A stretch of DNA of 64,000 bases from Thermocrispum municipale DSM 44069 (GTDB lineage: Bacteria > Actinomycetota > Actinomycetes > Mycobacteriales > Pseudonocardiaceae), in NCBI RefSeq assembly GCF_000427825.1, contig NZ_ATYT01000005.1, positions 62,001 through 126,000 on the forward strand, given 5' to 3'. The notes under the pieces are model-generated. The model worked only from the letters and a program-made list of their open reading frames with translations. It ran no database searches and was not told the origin of the DNA. This document shows positions 33,016-41,869 of this stretch, piece after piece (the first letter of the stretch is position 1; each line of letters opens with the position of its first letter). Made by a program: the position numbers and the translations under genes.

Positions 33016-34818
33016 ATGTCGCATCGCGGTGGTCGGCGCCGTTGTGTTCTTGGCATGTCCGCAGTACTCGTCGCGGGGTTGGCGGTCATGGCGCCATCGG
33101 GTGCCGCCGCGGCACCCACGGCTGCCTCGCCCGCCGACCGTGCGGCGGCGAAGCTGGCGGAGATGACGCTGGAGGAGAAGGTCGGCCAGCTGTTCGTCAC
33201 CGAGGTCTACGGCGGCGACGCGAACACTCCGGACCAGCGCAACGTGGACAGCTACGGCGTGGCCACTCCGGCCGAGGTGGTGCAGAAATACCACCTGGGC
33301 GGCGTCATCTACTTCGCCTGGAGCAACCCGACCAACGAACTGAAGCAGATCGCGACGCTGTCCAACGGCCTGCAGAAGGCGGCGCTCGAGGACGGCCCGG
33401 AGGTCCCGCTGCTGGTCGGCACCGACCAGGAAGGCGGGCTGGTCAGTCGCATGGGCCCGCCGTTCACCGCGATGCCGGGCAACATGGCGCTCGGCGCGAA
33501 CGGCAAGACAGCGGACACGCGCGCCTCGGCCAAGGTCATCGGCAAGGAACTCAAGGCGCTCGGGGTGAATCAGAACTACGCCCCGGACGCCGACGTCAAC
33601 GTCAACCCGCTGAACCCGGTGATCGGGGTGCGGTCGTTCTCCTCCGACCCGCAACTCGCGGCGAAGCTGACCACGGCGGCCGTGCGGGGTTACGAGCACG
33701 ACGCGAAGATCTCCGCGACCCCGAAGCACTTCCCCGGTCACGGTGACACCGAGACCGACAGCCACACCGGCATTCCGGAGATCGACCACTCGCGCCAGGA
33801 GTGGGACGAGCTCGACCGGCCGCCGTTCGAGGCAGCGGTCAAGGCCGGTGTCGATTCGATCATGACCGCGCACATCGTCGTCCCGGCACTGGACCCGAGC
33901 GAGGACCCGGCGACGCTGAGCAAGCCGATCCTGACCGGCATCCTGCGTGAGGAACTGGGTTACGACGGCGTCGTGATCACCGACTCGCTGCGGATGGACG
34001 GCGTGCGGGAGAAGTACGGCGACGAGGAGATCCCGCTGCGCGCGCTGGAAGCGGGCGTCGACCAGCTGCTGATGCCGTACGACATGGACCTGGCGTACAA
34101 CTCGGTGCTGGACGCGGTGAAGTCCGGCCGCATCACCGAGGAGCGGATCGACCAGAGCGTGCAGCGCATTCTCGAGCTGAAGTACGCCAAGGGCATTGCC
34201 GACGACCCGTACGTGGATCCGGACAAGGTCGACAAGCTGGTCGGCACACCGTCCCACCAGGCGACCGCCAAGCGGGTCACCGACCGGTCGGTGACCGTGG
34301 TCGCCAACGAGAACGACGCGCTGCCGCTGGCCAAGAAGTCCAGGGACGTGCTGGTCACCGGCTACGGCGCGGCAACCACCACCGATGTCGCCAAGGAGTT
34401 CACCAAGCGGGGCGCCAACGCCTCGGCGTTGGAGACGGGTGCCGAGCCGACCGATGCGCAGATCGACGAGGCGGTGGCCAAGGCGAAGGCCAACGACTTG
34501 ACCGTCGTGCTGACCATGAACGCGTCCGACCTGAAGGACACCGATCCGGACGGCAAACAGCGCCAGCTGGTCAAGTCGCTGTTGGCCACCGGTAAGCCGG
34601 TCATCGTGGTGGCGGTGCGCAACCCGTACGACATCGCGTACTTCCCCGAGGCCCCGACGTATGTGAGCACCTACTCGTACAGTCCGGTCATGGCGCCGTC
34701 GCTGGCCCGGGTGCTGTTCGGCGAGGTGTCCCCGAAGGGCAAGCTTCCGGTCTCGATCCCGAGCGCGGAGGACCCGGACACCACGCTGTACCCGCTGGGT
34801 CACGGGCTCACCTGGTGA
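33016..34818 (+). CDS. Secreted GH3 beta-N-acetylhexosaminidase (NagZ-like)
   Basis: The 600-residue protein starts with a twin-Arg/Lys-rich signal peptide (MSHRGGRRRCVLGMSAVLVAGLAVMA, cut near APSGAAAA), so it is exported. The GH3 TIM barrel carries the NagZ signature KHFPGHGDTETDSH (residues 237-250, with His250 of the Asp-His pair) and nucleophile Asp323 in VVITDSLRMDG. A C-terminal GH3 sandwich domain (about 410-600) follows. ATG 33016 is used rather than an upstream in-frame codon. It releases GlcNAc from peptidoglycan fragments or chitin. A GH20 hexosaminidase lies two genes away. Confidence 0.9.
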   Translation: MSHRGGRRRCVLGMSAVLVAGLAVMAPSGAAAAPTAASPADRAAAKLAEMTLEEKVGQLFVTEVYGGDANTPDQRNVDSYGVATPAEVVQKYHLGGVIYFAWSNPTNELKQIATLSNGLQKAALEDGPEVPLLVGTDQEGGLVSRMGPPFTAMPGNMALGANGKTADTRASAKVIGKELKALGVNQNYAPDADVNVNPLNPVIGVRSFSSDPQLAAKLTTAAVRGYEHDAKISATPKHFPGHGDTETDSHTGIPEIDHSRQEWDELDRPPFEAAVKAGVDSIMTAHIVVPALDPSEDPATLSKPILTGILREELGYDGVVITDSLRMDGVREKYGDEEIPLRALEAGVDQLLMPYDMDLAYNSVLDAVKSGRITEERIDQSVQRILELKYAKGIADDPYVDPDKVDKLVGTPSHQATAKRVTDRSVTVVANENDALPLAKKSRDVLVTGYGAATTTDVAKEFTKRGANASALETGAEPTDAQIDEAVAKAKANDLTVVLTMNASDLKDTDPDGKQRQLVKSLLATGKPVIVVAVRNPYDIAYFPEAPTYVSTYSYSPVMAPSLARVLFGEVSPKGKLPVSIPSAEDPDTTLYPLGHGLTW

Positions 34819-34884
34819 CGCGAGTGTTCGGAGGTTTGACCGTTTCGTCCGCGCTGCCCGTGGTGGCGGGATACGCTCCCGATC

Positions 34885-35862
34885 ATGGTGCGTGCGAAGC
34901 GGTTGCTTGCCGTCGGACTGATCGGTCTGCTGGCGGTCTCCGGCTGTTCGACAGAGTCTCCCGGTGAGCCGACGCCGGCGAACGTCGGCAACGCTTCCGG
35001 CTTGGCCGGGGCGCTGCAGCGGGTGCAGTCGACTCCCGAGACACGGCAGAGCTTGTCCTACGGTGATGTGGCCGCGGTGCAGCAGCTGATCAAGGCGGAC
35101 GAGAGGCGGTTCCGGCTGATCGACGGAACGGGTCTGGACCACCTGTTCAACTACCGCAAGCTCATCCAGGAGGGCATCGACCTCGATCTCTCCGTCATGC
35201 GTGAAGCGATCACCGCAGGGGTTCCGCCGCGGTGGGCGGGAATCGTGATCGGCGACTACGACGTGGCCGCGGTCGACAAGCGCATCGCCGCGCGCGACGT
35301 GCCCCAGGAGAAGGATGGCGACGCCACGGTCTGGACCTCGGGGGCCAACGGCGAGATCAACCTGGACAGCGGCCCGTTCCAGGACATGGTGCAGCTGTCC
35401 GAGTTCAACAACATCCGCACCGAACCCGGTGCCTTCAGTTACGCGCCGATGGCCGACGCATTGGCGTGGGTCACGAAGCCGGAAGGGCAACGGCTGGCCG
35501 AGGACGAAGGCATGAGTGCCGCGGCTTCCTGCCTGGGCGATGTGGTGGCGGCACGGTTGGTCCGGGACTCGAACGCTCCAGACGTGGTGGTGGCGGTCGG
35601 GGTCCGTGCGCCGAGCGCGTCGGAGGTCACCGAGGTCGTGTGCTTCGGCTCGCCCAACGGTGACGCGGAGGAACTGCGCGCCAGGATCACCACGGCTCTG
35701 GAACAAGCCGGGGGAGAACCCGCCGGGATGCTGAGTGACGCCGAGGTCGGGGTGGACGGCTCGACCGTGCGGCTGGTGCTGACACCGGGGTCGGACGAGC
35801 CGGTTGGACGCACCCTCCAGCTGCTGCAGGACGGCACGTTGATTCGTCTGGTCTCCCGCTGA
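34885..35862 (+). CDS. Uncharacterised lipoprotein
   Basis: The 325-residue protein begins with a lipoprotein signal ending LLAVSGCS, with lipobox Cys near residue 21, so it should be anchored to the outer face of the membrane. The mature part is soluble. A repeated pattern of acidic loops and a Cys pair (SCLGD near 215, VVCFGS near 254) could form a disulfide. No enzyme motif is recognised. It lies between two hexosaminidase genes and ends three bases from the convergent GH20 gene. Confidence 0.8.
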   Translation: MVRAKRLLAVGLIGLLAVSGCSTESPGEPTPANVGNASGLAGALQRVQSTPETRQSLSYGDVAAVQQLIKADERRFRLIDGTGLDHLFNYRKLIQEGIDLDLSVMREAITAGVPPRWAGIVIGDYDVAAVDKRIAARDVPQEKDGDATVWTSGANGEINLDSGPFQDMVQLSEFNNIRTEPGAFSYAPMADALAWVTKPEGQRLAEDEGMSAAASCLGDVVAARLVRDSNAPDVVVAVGVRAPSASEVTEVVCFGSPNGDAEELRARITTALEQAGGEPAGMLSDAEVGVDGSTVRLVLTPGSDEPVGRTLQLLQDGTLIRLVSR

Positions 35863-35865
35863 GCC

Positions 35866-37512
35866 TTACCAGGGCACGTCGGGCGACGGGTGGAAGGCCA
35901 CGCCTTGGGCCTTGAGCCGGGGCCCGTGCTGGGCCAGCCGCTGACGGAAGTCGTTCCAGTCGCGTCGGCTCTGCGGCGTCCAGCCGACCTCGGCGACGGC
36001 CGCGATCCGGGGGAACGCCTGCCGCTCGATGTCCTCCTCGGTCTCCACCAGCTCGGTCCACAACGGAGCCTCGACACCGAGGACGGCGGAGTCGTCGACA
36101 CCCTTCAGGTAGCCGGCCGGGTCCCAGTCGTAAGCGGTCTGCACGCTCACCGGTCCCGCCCACTTGTTGCCCCGGCTGTCGGACTCGAAGTACTTCATGT
36201 CGATGTAGCTCTTGTCGGCCGGGGACATGAGCACCTTGTTGCCCGCCCGGGCCGCGGCGGCGGTGGCGTCGTCGGCCCGCTCGATCCGCCAGTACTGCAC
36301 CACGGCTTCCTTCGGCAGGTCGACCTGGGCGTACTCGTGCCAACCGACCGGCTTCTTGCCCGCCCGCAGCACCATCGGGAGCACCTTGCGCATGAACGTG
36401 CGGTATTCGGCGGGCTTGGTCGACTGCGCCTCGTCGCCGCCGATGTGCAGATACGGGCCCGGGGTCAGTTCGGCCAGCTCCGAGATGACGTCCTGGACGA
36501 ACCGGTAGGTCTCCTGCTTGGTCACGCACAGCGTGGAGAACCCGACCTGGGTGCCGGTGTACGGCCGGCGCGGTCGACCGTCGCAACTGAGCTGCGGGTA
36601 GGCGGCCAGGGCCGCTTGCGTGTGGCCGGGCATGTCGATCTCCGGCACGATCGTCACGCCGCGCCGCTGGGCGTAGCGCACGATCGAGGAGTACTCGCGC
36701 CGACTGAACCAGCCACCCTTGCCCCCGTCGACCTGGGTTCGGCCGCCGACGGTGGTCAGTTTCGGCCACTTGCGGATCGCGATCCGCCAGCCCTGGTCGT
36801 CGGCCAGGTGCAGGTGCAGGTAGTTGATCTTGTACCGGGCGATCCGGTCGATGTGCCGCTTGACGGTGTCGGCGTCGAAGAAGTGCCGGGCGACGTCCAG
36901 CATCGTGCCGCGGTAGGCGTAGCGCGGGTGGTCGGTGATGGTTCCGCCCGCGACGACCAGCTCACCCTGCGGGCGCTTGCCCGCGACGACCTCGGGCGGC
37001 AGCAGCTGCAACAGCGTCTGCACGCCGTTGAGCAGCCCCGCGCGGTCCGCGCCGCTGAGCGTGATGCGGGTGCGGGTGACCTCCAGCCGGTAGCCCTGCG
37101 CCGGCAGCTCGTCGTCGACGCGCAGCTCGATGACCTGGCCGCGGTCGGTGGCAGGCAGCTCGAAGCCGGTCGAACGCCGCAGCGTGTCCCGCAACAGGTC
37201 GGCGGCGTGCTCGGCGTCCGGCGACTTCGCAGGCACGATGGCGGTAGCGGAGTCGATCGGGAAGTTCTCCTCCGGCGCGCGCTGCACGCGCACCGGGGCC
37301 GGGATGACGTCGGTCAACTGCGGAGCGCCCTTCGGTAGGGCAACCGGGTCCGGCGCGCGCGACGACGTTGTCGTCGGAGGGGTCGACGACGGCCGCCGGC
37401 TCGATGGTTCCTCCGTGGACGTGCATCCGGTGAGCAACATCGCGCCGACCAGGGAGCAACCGAGTGCGCGGACCAGACGTCGACGCACTGAGCGAGTGCC
37501 GCGAATATGCAC
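35866..37512 (-). CDS. GH20 beta-N-acetylhexosaminidase lipoprotein
   Basis: The 548-residue protein has a lipoprotein signal (LVGAMLLTGCTS), a Ser/Thr/Pro-rich linker, a GH20b-like N-terminal domain and the catalytic barrel. The catalytic pair Asp360-Glu361 lies in HIGGDEAQ. Other family marks are RGTMLDVARHFF, LHLHLADDQGWRI and EIDMPGHTQAAL. It removes terminal GlcNAc/GalNAc from chitin oligomers or glycans outside the cell. Together with the GH3 enzyme it suggests an extracellular amino-sugar scavenging set. Confidence 0.92.
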   Translation of the reverse strand: MHIRGTRSVRRRLVRALGCSLVGAMLLTGCTSTEEPSSRRPSSTPPTTTSSRAPDPVALPKGAPQLTDVIPAPVRVQRAPEENFPIDSATAIVPAKSPDAEHAADLLRDTLRRSTGFELPATDRGQVIELRVDDELPAQGYRLEVTRTRITLSGADRAGLLNGVQTLLQLLPPEVVAGKRPQGELVVAGGTITDHPRYAYRGTMLDVARHFFDADTVKRHIDRIARYKINYLHLHLADDQGWRIAIRKWPKLTTVGGRTQVDGGKGGWFSRREYSSIVRYAQRRGVTIVPEIDMPGHTQAALAAYPQLSCDGRPRRPYTGTQVGFSTLCVTKQETYRFVQDVISELAELTPGPYLHIGGDEAQSTKPAEYRTFMRKVLPMVLRAGKKPVGWHEYAQVDLPKEAVVQYWRIERADDATAAAARAGNKVLMSPADKSYIDMKYFESDSRGNKWAGPVSVQTAYDWDPAGYLKGVDDSAVLGVEAPLWTELVETEEDIERQAFPRIAAVAEVGWTPQSRRDWNDFRQRLAQHGPRLKAQGVAFHPSPDVPW

Positions 37513-37614
37513 CTGTTCAGGACAACACGGCCACGAATCGGCACGTGTGCCGGGGTGGGGAACGCGGTACCCGACATACTGGAGGCCGGCGCTCGGACGG
37601 CGGAAGGAGGGGCC

Positions 37615-39360
37615 ATGTTCACCGACCTGGCCGGCGCCTTGCTGTCGTTCGCCAAGCAGGTGTTCGGCCCGGGCATCTGTCCCGGTGAGTGGGTGTGGGC
37701 CACCATGACCGCCGGGGCGCTGATCGCGCTGCTACCGATGCTGGGCGCGCTGATCGTCGCGTCGGTCCGCAAGTTCACCGGCAACACGTACAACACCGCG
37801 ACCATCGCCACGTTCGGCACCGTCGGCGTGGTGTTCGTCCTGGTACTGCCGTGGATCCTCATGCTGGGCGCGTCCGAGGTGTACCGGGCGGCCTACACCG
37901 GCGGTGGCCCCGGCCGGACCGGGCTGACCTTCCCCGAACTGGAGTCGCTGCGTACCTCGGCGTGCGATCTGATCGGCAACCAGCGCAAGTACCTCGGTGG
38001 CGGGCCCAACGTCTTCGAGACCGTGTTCTACCCGAACGGCTCGCTGACCTACTGGCTCTACCTGGGGGCGCTGGTCGGGCTGCCGATCCTGGCCGGGCTG
38101 TTCATCGTGTTGCAGGCCCGGCTGGCCACCCGGCGTGGTCCCCGTTGGCCCGCGCGGCTGCTGTGGCTGCCGTTCGTCGGCCTGGTGCTGCTGACCGTGC
38201 CGGTGAGCGCCAACACCGCGGTGTTCTTGTGGCTGGGTTTCGTGCCGCTGACCATCCTCGGGCTGGTGCCGCTGGTGATGGTCGGGCCGCCGAGCTGGCA
38301 GACCATCCGCCGGGCCGAGCGGAAGGCCGCGCTGGCCGCGGCTCCGCCGCCGTACGAACCACCGAAGCCGCCGCCGTACGAGCCGCCGTCGGCTCCGCCG
38401 CCACCGCCGCCACCGCCGCCGCGGCAGTACCCGCCGACCGCTGTGGCTCCGCAGCCGAAGCCGGAGCCGCCGGCGCAGCCCCGACCGAACCCGGCTCCGG
38501 CCGCCGCGGCCGTCGGCCCGTTGCCGCACAAGCAAGGGCGGTATCGCCGCGTGCGCAAACTGGGGCACGGCGGCATGGGCACGGTGTGGGAGGCCGTCGA
38601 CACGCAGCTGGACCGTCGGGTGGCGTTGAAGATCGCGCACGCGCCGGACGCCGAGACCGAGCAACGCATGCAGCGCGAGGCCAAAGCGCTGGCGCAGATC
38701 AACCACCCCAACTGCGTGCGGGTCTACGACCTGGTCGAGGAGCACGACGGCCTGGCGCTGGTGATGGAGTACCTGGAGGGTGAGGCGCTGGCGTTCGCGG
38801 TCGACCGCAACGGCCCGATCGACGACGTGGCCGCGGCCCGGCTGTGGTCGACCATGGCCTCCGCGCTGATCGCCGCGCACGAGCGGGACGTGCTGCACCG
38901 CGACGTGAAGCCGTCGAACGTGATCATCGACCCGGCGGGCATGCCGCACCTGATCGACTTCGGCATCGCCCGCAGCAAGGGCGACTCGCAGCTGACCGCC
39001 ACCGGGATGATGATCGGCACACCGGATTACACCGCGCCGGAGACAGCCAACGGCGCTCCTGCCACGCCCGCGTCGGATGCCTGGCAGCTTGCCGCGACGG
39101 TGAGTTTCGCGCTGACCGGCCAGCCGCCGCGCGGGGTGCGGGAGACGCCGATGGCGGCGTTGGTGGCGGCGTCGCGGGCGGAGCCGCCGACCCAGCTGCC
39201 GGAGCAGAGCGTGCACGTGCGGCTGCTCCGGGCGGCGTTGGACGCCCAGCCGCGGAACCGGCCGACGCTGCAGTCGATCGTCCGGGAGATGAACGAGTGG
39301 CTGGCCAAGGCGGGGGAGTCGCGCGAGGGACCGGTCACCCGCATCATGCCGCGGGCCTGA
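37615..39360 (+). CDS. Serine/threonine protein kinase with N-terminal membrane domain
   Basis: In the 581-residue protein, residues 1-230 hold four or more membrane spans, residues 245-300 are a Pro-rich linker (PPPYEPPKPPPYEPP-like text), and residues 305-560 form a Hanks-type kinase: GHGGMGTVWEA (P-loop), Lys339 in VALK, HRDVKPSN with Asp430, DFG Asp448, and the GTPDYTAPE activation segment. Most actinobacterial membrane kinases have the kinase first and a sensor outside; this one is reversed and has no visible extracellular sensor domain. ATG 37615 follows GGAAGGAGG. It is divergent from the GH20 gene. Confidence 0.92.
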   Translation: MFTDLAGALLSFAKQVFGPGICPGEWVWATMTAGALIALLPMLGALIVASVRKFTGNTYNTATIATFGTVGVVFVLVLPWILMLGASEVYRAAYTGGGPGRTGLTFPELESLRTSACDLIGNQRKYLGGGPNVFETVFYPNGSLTYWLYLGALVGLPILAGLFIVLQARLATRRGPRWPARLLWLPFVGLVLLTVPVSANTAVFLWLGFVPLTILGLVPLVMVGPPSWQTIRRAERKAALAAAPPPYEPPKPPPYEPPSAPPPPPPPPPRQYPPTAVAPQPKPEPPAQPRPNPAPAAAAVGPLPHKQGRYRRVRKLGHGGMGTVWEAVDTQLDRRVALKIAHAPDAETEQRMQREAKALAQINHPNCVRVYDLVEEHDGLALVMEYLEGEALAFAVDRNGPIDDVAAARLWSTMASALIAAHERDVLHRDVKPSNVIIDPAGMPHLIDFGIARSKGDSQLTATGMMIGTPDYTAPETANGAPATPASDAWQLAATVSFALTGQPPRGVRETPMAALVAASRAEPPTQLPEQSVHVRLLRAALDAQPRNRPTLQSIVREMNEWLAKAGESREGPVTRIMPRA

Positions 39361-39390
39361 CGGCAGCTGATCGGCGCGCACGGGTGTCGC

Positions 39391-39742
39391 ACGGCATGGA
39401 AGTACCGCATCGGCCGCAGGGCAGGCGCGTCGCAACGGCATGGAAGTGCCGCATCGCGCGGCAGGGCAGGCGCGTCGCAACGGCATGGAAGTGCCGCATC
39501 GCGCGGCAGGGCAGGCGCGTCGCAACGGCTTGAAAGTGCCGCATCGCGCGGCAGGGCAGGCGCGTCGCAACGGCATGGAAGTGCCGCATCGCGCGGCAGG
39601 GCAGGCGCGTCGCAACGGCATGGAAGTGCCGCATCGGCCGCAGGGCAGGCGCGTCGCAACGGCATGGAAGTACCGCATCGGCCGCAGGGCAGGCGCGTCG
39701 CAACGGCTTGAAAGCGCCGCATCGCGCGGCAGGGCAGCTGCG
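39391..39742. repeat. Eight-copy 44/45-bp tandem repeat array
   Basis: Units begin ACGGCATGGAAGTGCCGCAT or ACGGCTTGAAAG at 39391, 39435, 39480, 39525, 39570, 39615, 39659 and 39703. Two spacer types alternate: a 44-bp form with TACCGCATCGGCCGC (or a hybrid) and a 45-bp form with TGCCGCATCGCGCGGC. Each unit can form the CGGCA-TGGAAG-TGCCG hairpin and a GC-rich second stem. The array fills the gap between the convergent kinase and ktrA genes. A 15-residue periodic minus-strand frame exists but looks non-coding. Confidence 0.9.
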
Positions 39743-39786
39743 CGCTCGAGCGAGCCGGGTGTGCGTGGTCGGTGGGCTGCCCAGCC

Positions 39787-40455
39787 TCAGGTGAGCTCGG
39801 CGAACCGCTCGGTGTCCGACGCCTTCCCGGCCACGATCAGCAGATCTCCCGCCCGCACCTCGGTCTCCGCGGTGGCGTAGGTGAAGCCTTCCCCGCGCCG
39901 CTTGATGCTCACCACGGTGATCCCGTACTTGCTGCGCAGCTCCGACTCGCCGAGCGTCTTGCCGACCACCTCGTGCGGCGCCAGGGTCTTCACCATGGCG
40001 TAGTCGTCCTCGAACTCGATGTAGTCCAGCATCCGGCCCATCACCAGGTGGGCCACCCGCTCACCCATGTCGTGCTCGGGCAGCACCACGTGGTGCGCGC
40101 CGACCCGCTCCAGGATCTTGGCGTGCTGGCGGGACAACGCCTTGGCCCAGATCTTCTTGATGCCGAAGTCCGACAGGATCGACGTGGTCAGGATGCTCGC
40201 CTCGAGGTCGGCGCCGATCGCCACCACTGCACGCGGGTAGTCCTGCACGTTGAGCTGCCGCAGCGCCTCTTCGTCCGTGCTGTCGACGACGGCCACGTGG
40301 GTCAGATCGTCGGCCCAGGCGTTCACCAGCTTCTCGCTGCGGTCCAACCCGAGCACCTCGGTGCGCCCGGACACCAGCTCGAGCGCCAGCGAGCTGCCGA
40401 ACCGGCCCAGCCCGATGACGACCGCGCGATTGTCGGGATGCTCTTTCTTAGCCAA
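39787..40455 (-). CDS. TrkA/KtrA-type potassium channel regulatory subunit
   Basis: The 222-residue cytoplasmic RCK protein has the N-terminal Rossmann motif VVIGLGRFGSSLALEL with Asp in VLGLDRSE for NAD/ATP binding (RCK_N, 1-140) and an RCK_C domain (about 145-222: VVGKTLGESELRSKYGITVVSIKR, then GDLLIVAGK). It gates potassium uptake by the KtrB subunit in response to nucleotides. Its start overlaps the ktrB stop by eight bases. Confidence 0.93.
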   Translation of the reverse strand: MAKKEHPDNRAVVIGLGRFGSSLALELVSGRTEVLGLDRSEKLVNAWADDLTHVAVVDSTDEEALRQLNVQDYPRAVVAIGADLEASILTTSILSDFGIKKIWAKALSRQHAKILERVGAHHVVLPEHDMGERVAHLVMGRMLDYIEFEDDYAMVKTLAPHEVVGKTLGESELRSKYGITVVSIKRRGEGFTYATAETEVRAGDLLIVAGKASDTERFAELT

Positions 40456-41860
40456 CGATCGGTCGCTCCTCCGGTAGTTCGTAGCGCCTGCGGCGCTCGC
40501 GCAACGCCAGCGCGGTCGCCGTGGTGATCGGCCCGATGCGGCCGACGAACATCACCGCCGCCAGTATGAGCACTCCCGCGGTGGGCAGCTCGCCGGTCAC
40601 CCCGGTGGACAGCCCGACGGTGCCGAACGCGGAGATCACCTCGAACAACACCCGCTCCAGTCGAATGTCGGTCAGCGCCAGCACGACCATCGTGGTCGAC
40701 ATGACCAGTCCGACACCCAGCAGCGCCACCGTCAAGGCCTGACGTTGCACCATCGGCGACAACCGCCTGCCCATCACGTGCACCGTCGGCTCGCCGCGGA
40801 TCTCCGCCCAGATGACGAACGCCAGCAGCGCGAACGTGGTGACCTTGATGCCGCCCGCGGTACTGGCGCTGCCGCCACCGATGAACATCAGCACGTCGTA
40901 GAGCAGCAGCGACTCGGAGTGCATGTCGCTGACGTCGATGGTGGTCAATCCGATCGAACGCGGGACGACGGATCCGAACAGCGCCGAGACGATCTTGGCG
41001 CCGACGCCCATCGGGCCGAACGTCCGCGGGTTGGCCCACTCCGCGACGAGCAGGAACACGAACCCGACCACCAACAGGATCGCCGACGTCAGCAGGGTGA
41101 TCTTGGTGTGCAGCGACCAGCGGCGCGGGTGCTTGGCCCGCCTGCCCAGCTCGAACAGCACCGGGAAGCCGATTCCGGCGATGATGCCGACGACGGCGAC
41201 CGGAACGCTCACCCAGCCGTCGCCCGCGTAGCGGGCCAGGCTGTCGGAGTGCAGGGAGAATCCGCCGCCGGTGAACGTCGACACACTGTGGAAGACGCCG
41301 GAGTACAACGCCCGGCCGAACGACTGACCGTAGGCGGTGACCAGCCGGATGGTCAGGATCACCGCCAGTATCGACTCGATGACCACACAGATGATCACCA
41401 CTCGCGTGACGATGCGCCGCACGTCGACGAAACCGATGCCGCGCATCTCGGCCTGCATGGTCATCTGCATGCGCAAGCTGAATCGGCGGGCGACCAGTAG
41501 CCCGAGCACCGACGCGATCGTCACGATGCCGATACCACCGATCTGCATCAGCACCAGCAGCACCACGTGGCCGAACTCCGACCAGTAGAACTCGGTGTCG
41601 ACCACCGTCAGTCCGGTGACGCACACTGCGGACGTCGAGGTGAACAGCGCCGTGACGAAATCGGTGGATTTCCCGCTGGTGGTGGAGAACGGCAGCATCA
41701 GCACCACGGTGCCGAAGAGGATGAATCCGGCGAACAGGGTCAGCACTGCCCGGGTGGGGTGCCCTCCGCTGGGCATCAGCTTGCTCAGCGCCCGGCGCGT
41801 CGACGCGACGGGTGTGAGCGGACGTGAGGGTGGATCCCCCGGCGCGCCGCGCTCGATCAC
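40448..41860 (-). CDS. KtrB/TrkH-type potassium transporter
   Basis: The 470-residue polytopic protein has repeated M1-P-M2 elements. Selectivity-filter-like segments include STSAVCVTGLTVVDT, FTGGGFSLHSD and the FIGGGSASTAGGIK region, each with the key Gly. It carries K+ (probably with Na+) inward and works with the RCK subunit encoded downstream. The N-terminus has a Pro-rich cytoplasmic leader of about 35 residues. Divergent regulators are absent; expression is probably constitutive or osmotically set. Confidence 0.92.
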   Translation of the reverse strand: MIERGAPGDPPSRPLTPVASTRRALSKLMPSGGHPTRAVLTLFAGFILFGTVVLMLPFSTTSGKSTDFVTALFTSTSAVCVTGLTVVDTEFYWSEFGHVVLLVLMQIGGIGIVTIASVLGLLVARRFSLRMQMTMQAEMRGIGFVDVRRIVTRVVIICVVIESILAVILTIRLVTAYGQSFGRALYSGVFHSVSTFTGGGFSLHSDSLARYAGDGWVSVPVAVVGIIAGIGFPVLFELGRRAKHPRRWSLHTKITLLTSAILLVVGFVFLLVAEWANPRTFGPMGVGAKIVSALFGSVVPRSIGLTTIDVSDMHSESLLLYDVLMFIGGGSASTAGGIKVTTFALLAFVIWAEIRGEPTVHVMGRRLSPMVQRQALTVALLGVGLVMSTTMVVLALTDIRLERVLFEVISAFGTVGLSTGVTGELPTAGVLILAAVMFVGRIGPITTATALALRERRRRYELPEERPIVG

Positions 41861-41869
41861 GTCAGCAGC

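Noticed and set aside
32995-35706. A 903-codon minus-strand frame opposite the GH3 and lipoprotein genes
   Set aside because: Antisense shadow caused by third-position GC; both plus-strand proteins have signal peptides and family motifs.
39344-39703. Periodic minus-strand ORF (MRHFHAVATRLPCRA repeated)
   Set aside because: The 15-residue period only reflects the 45-bp DNA repeat; 44-bp units break the frame and no start signal is present.
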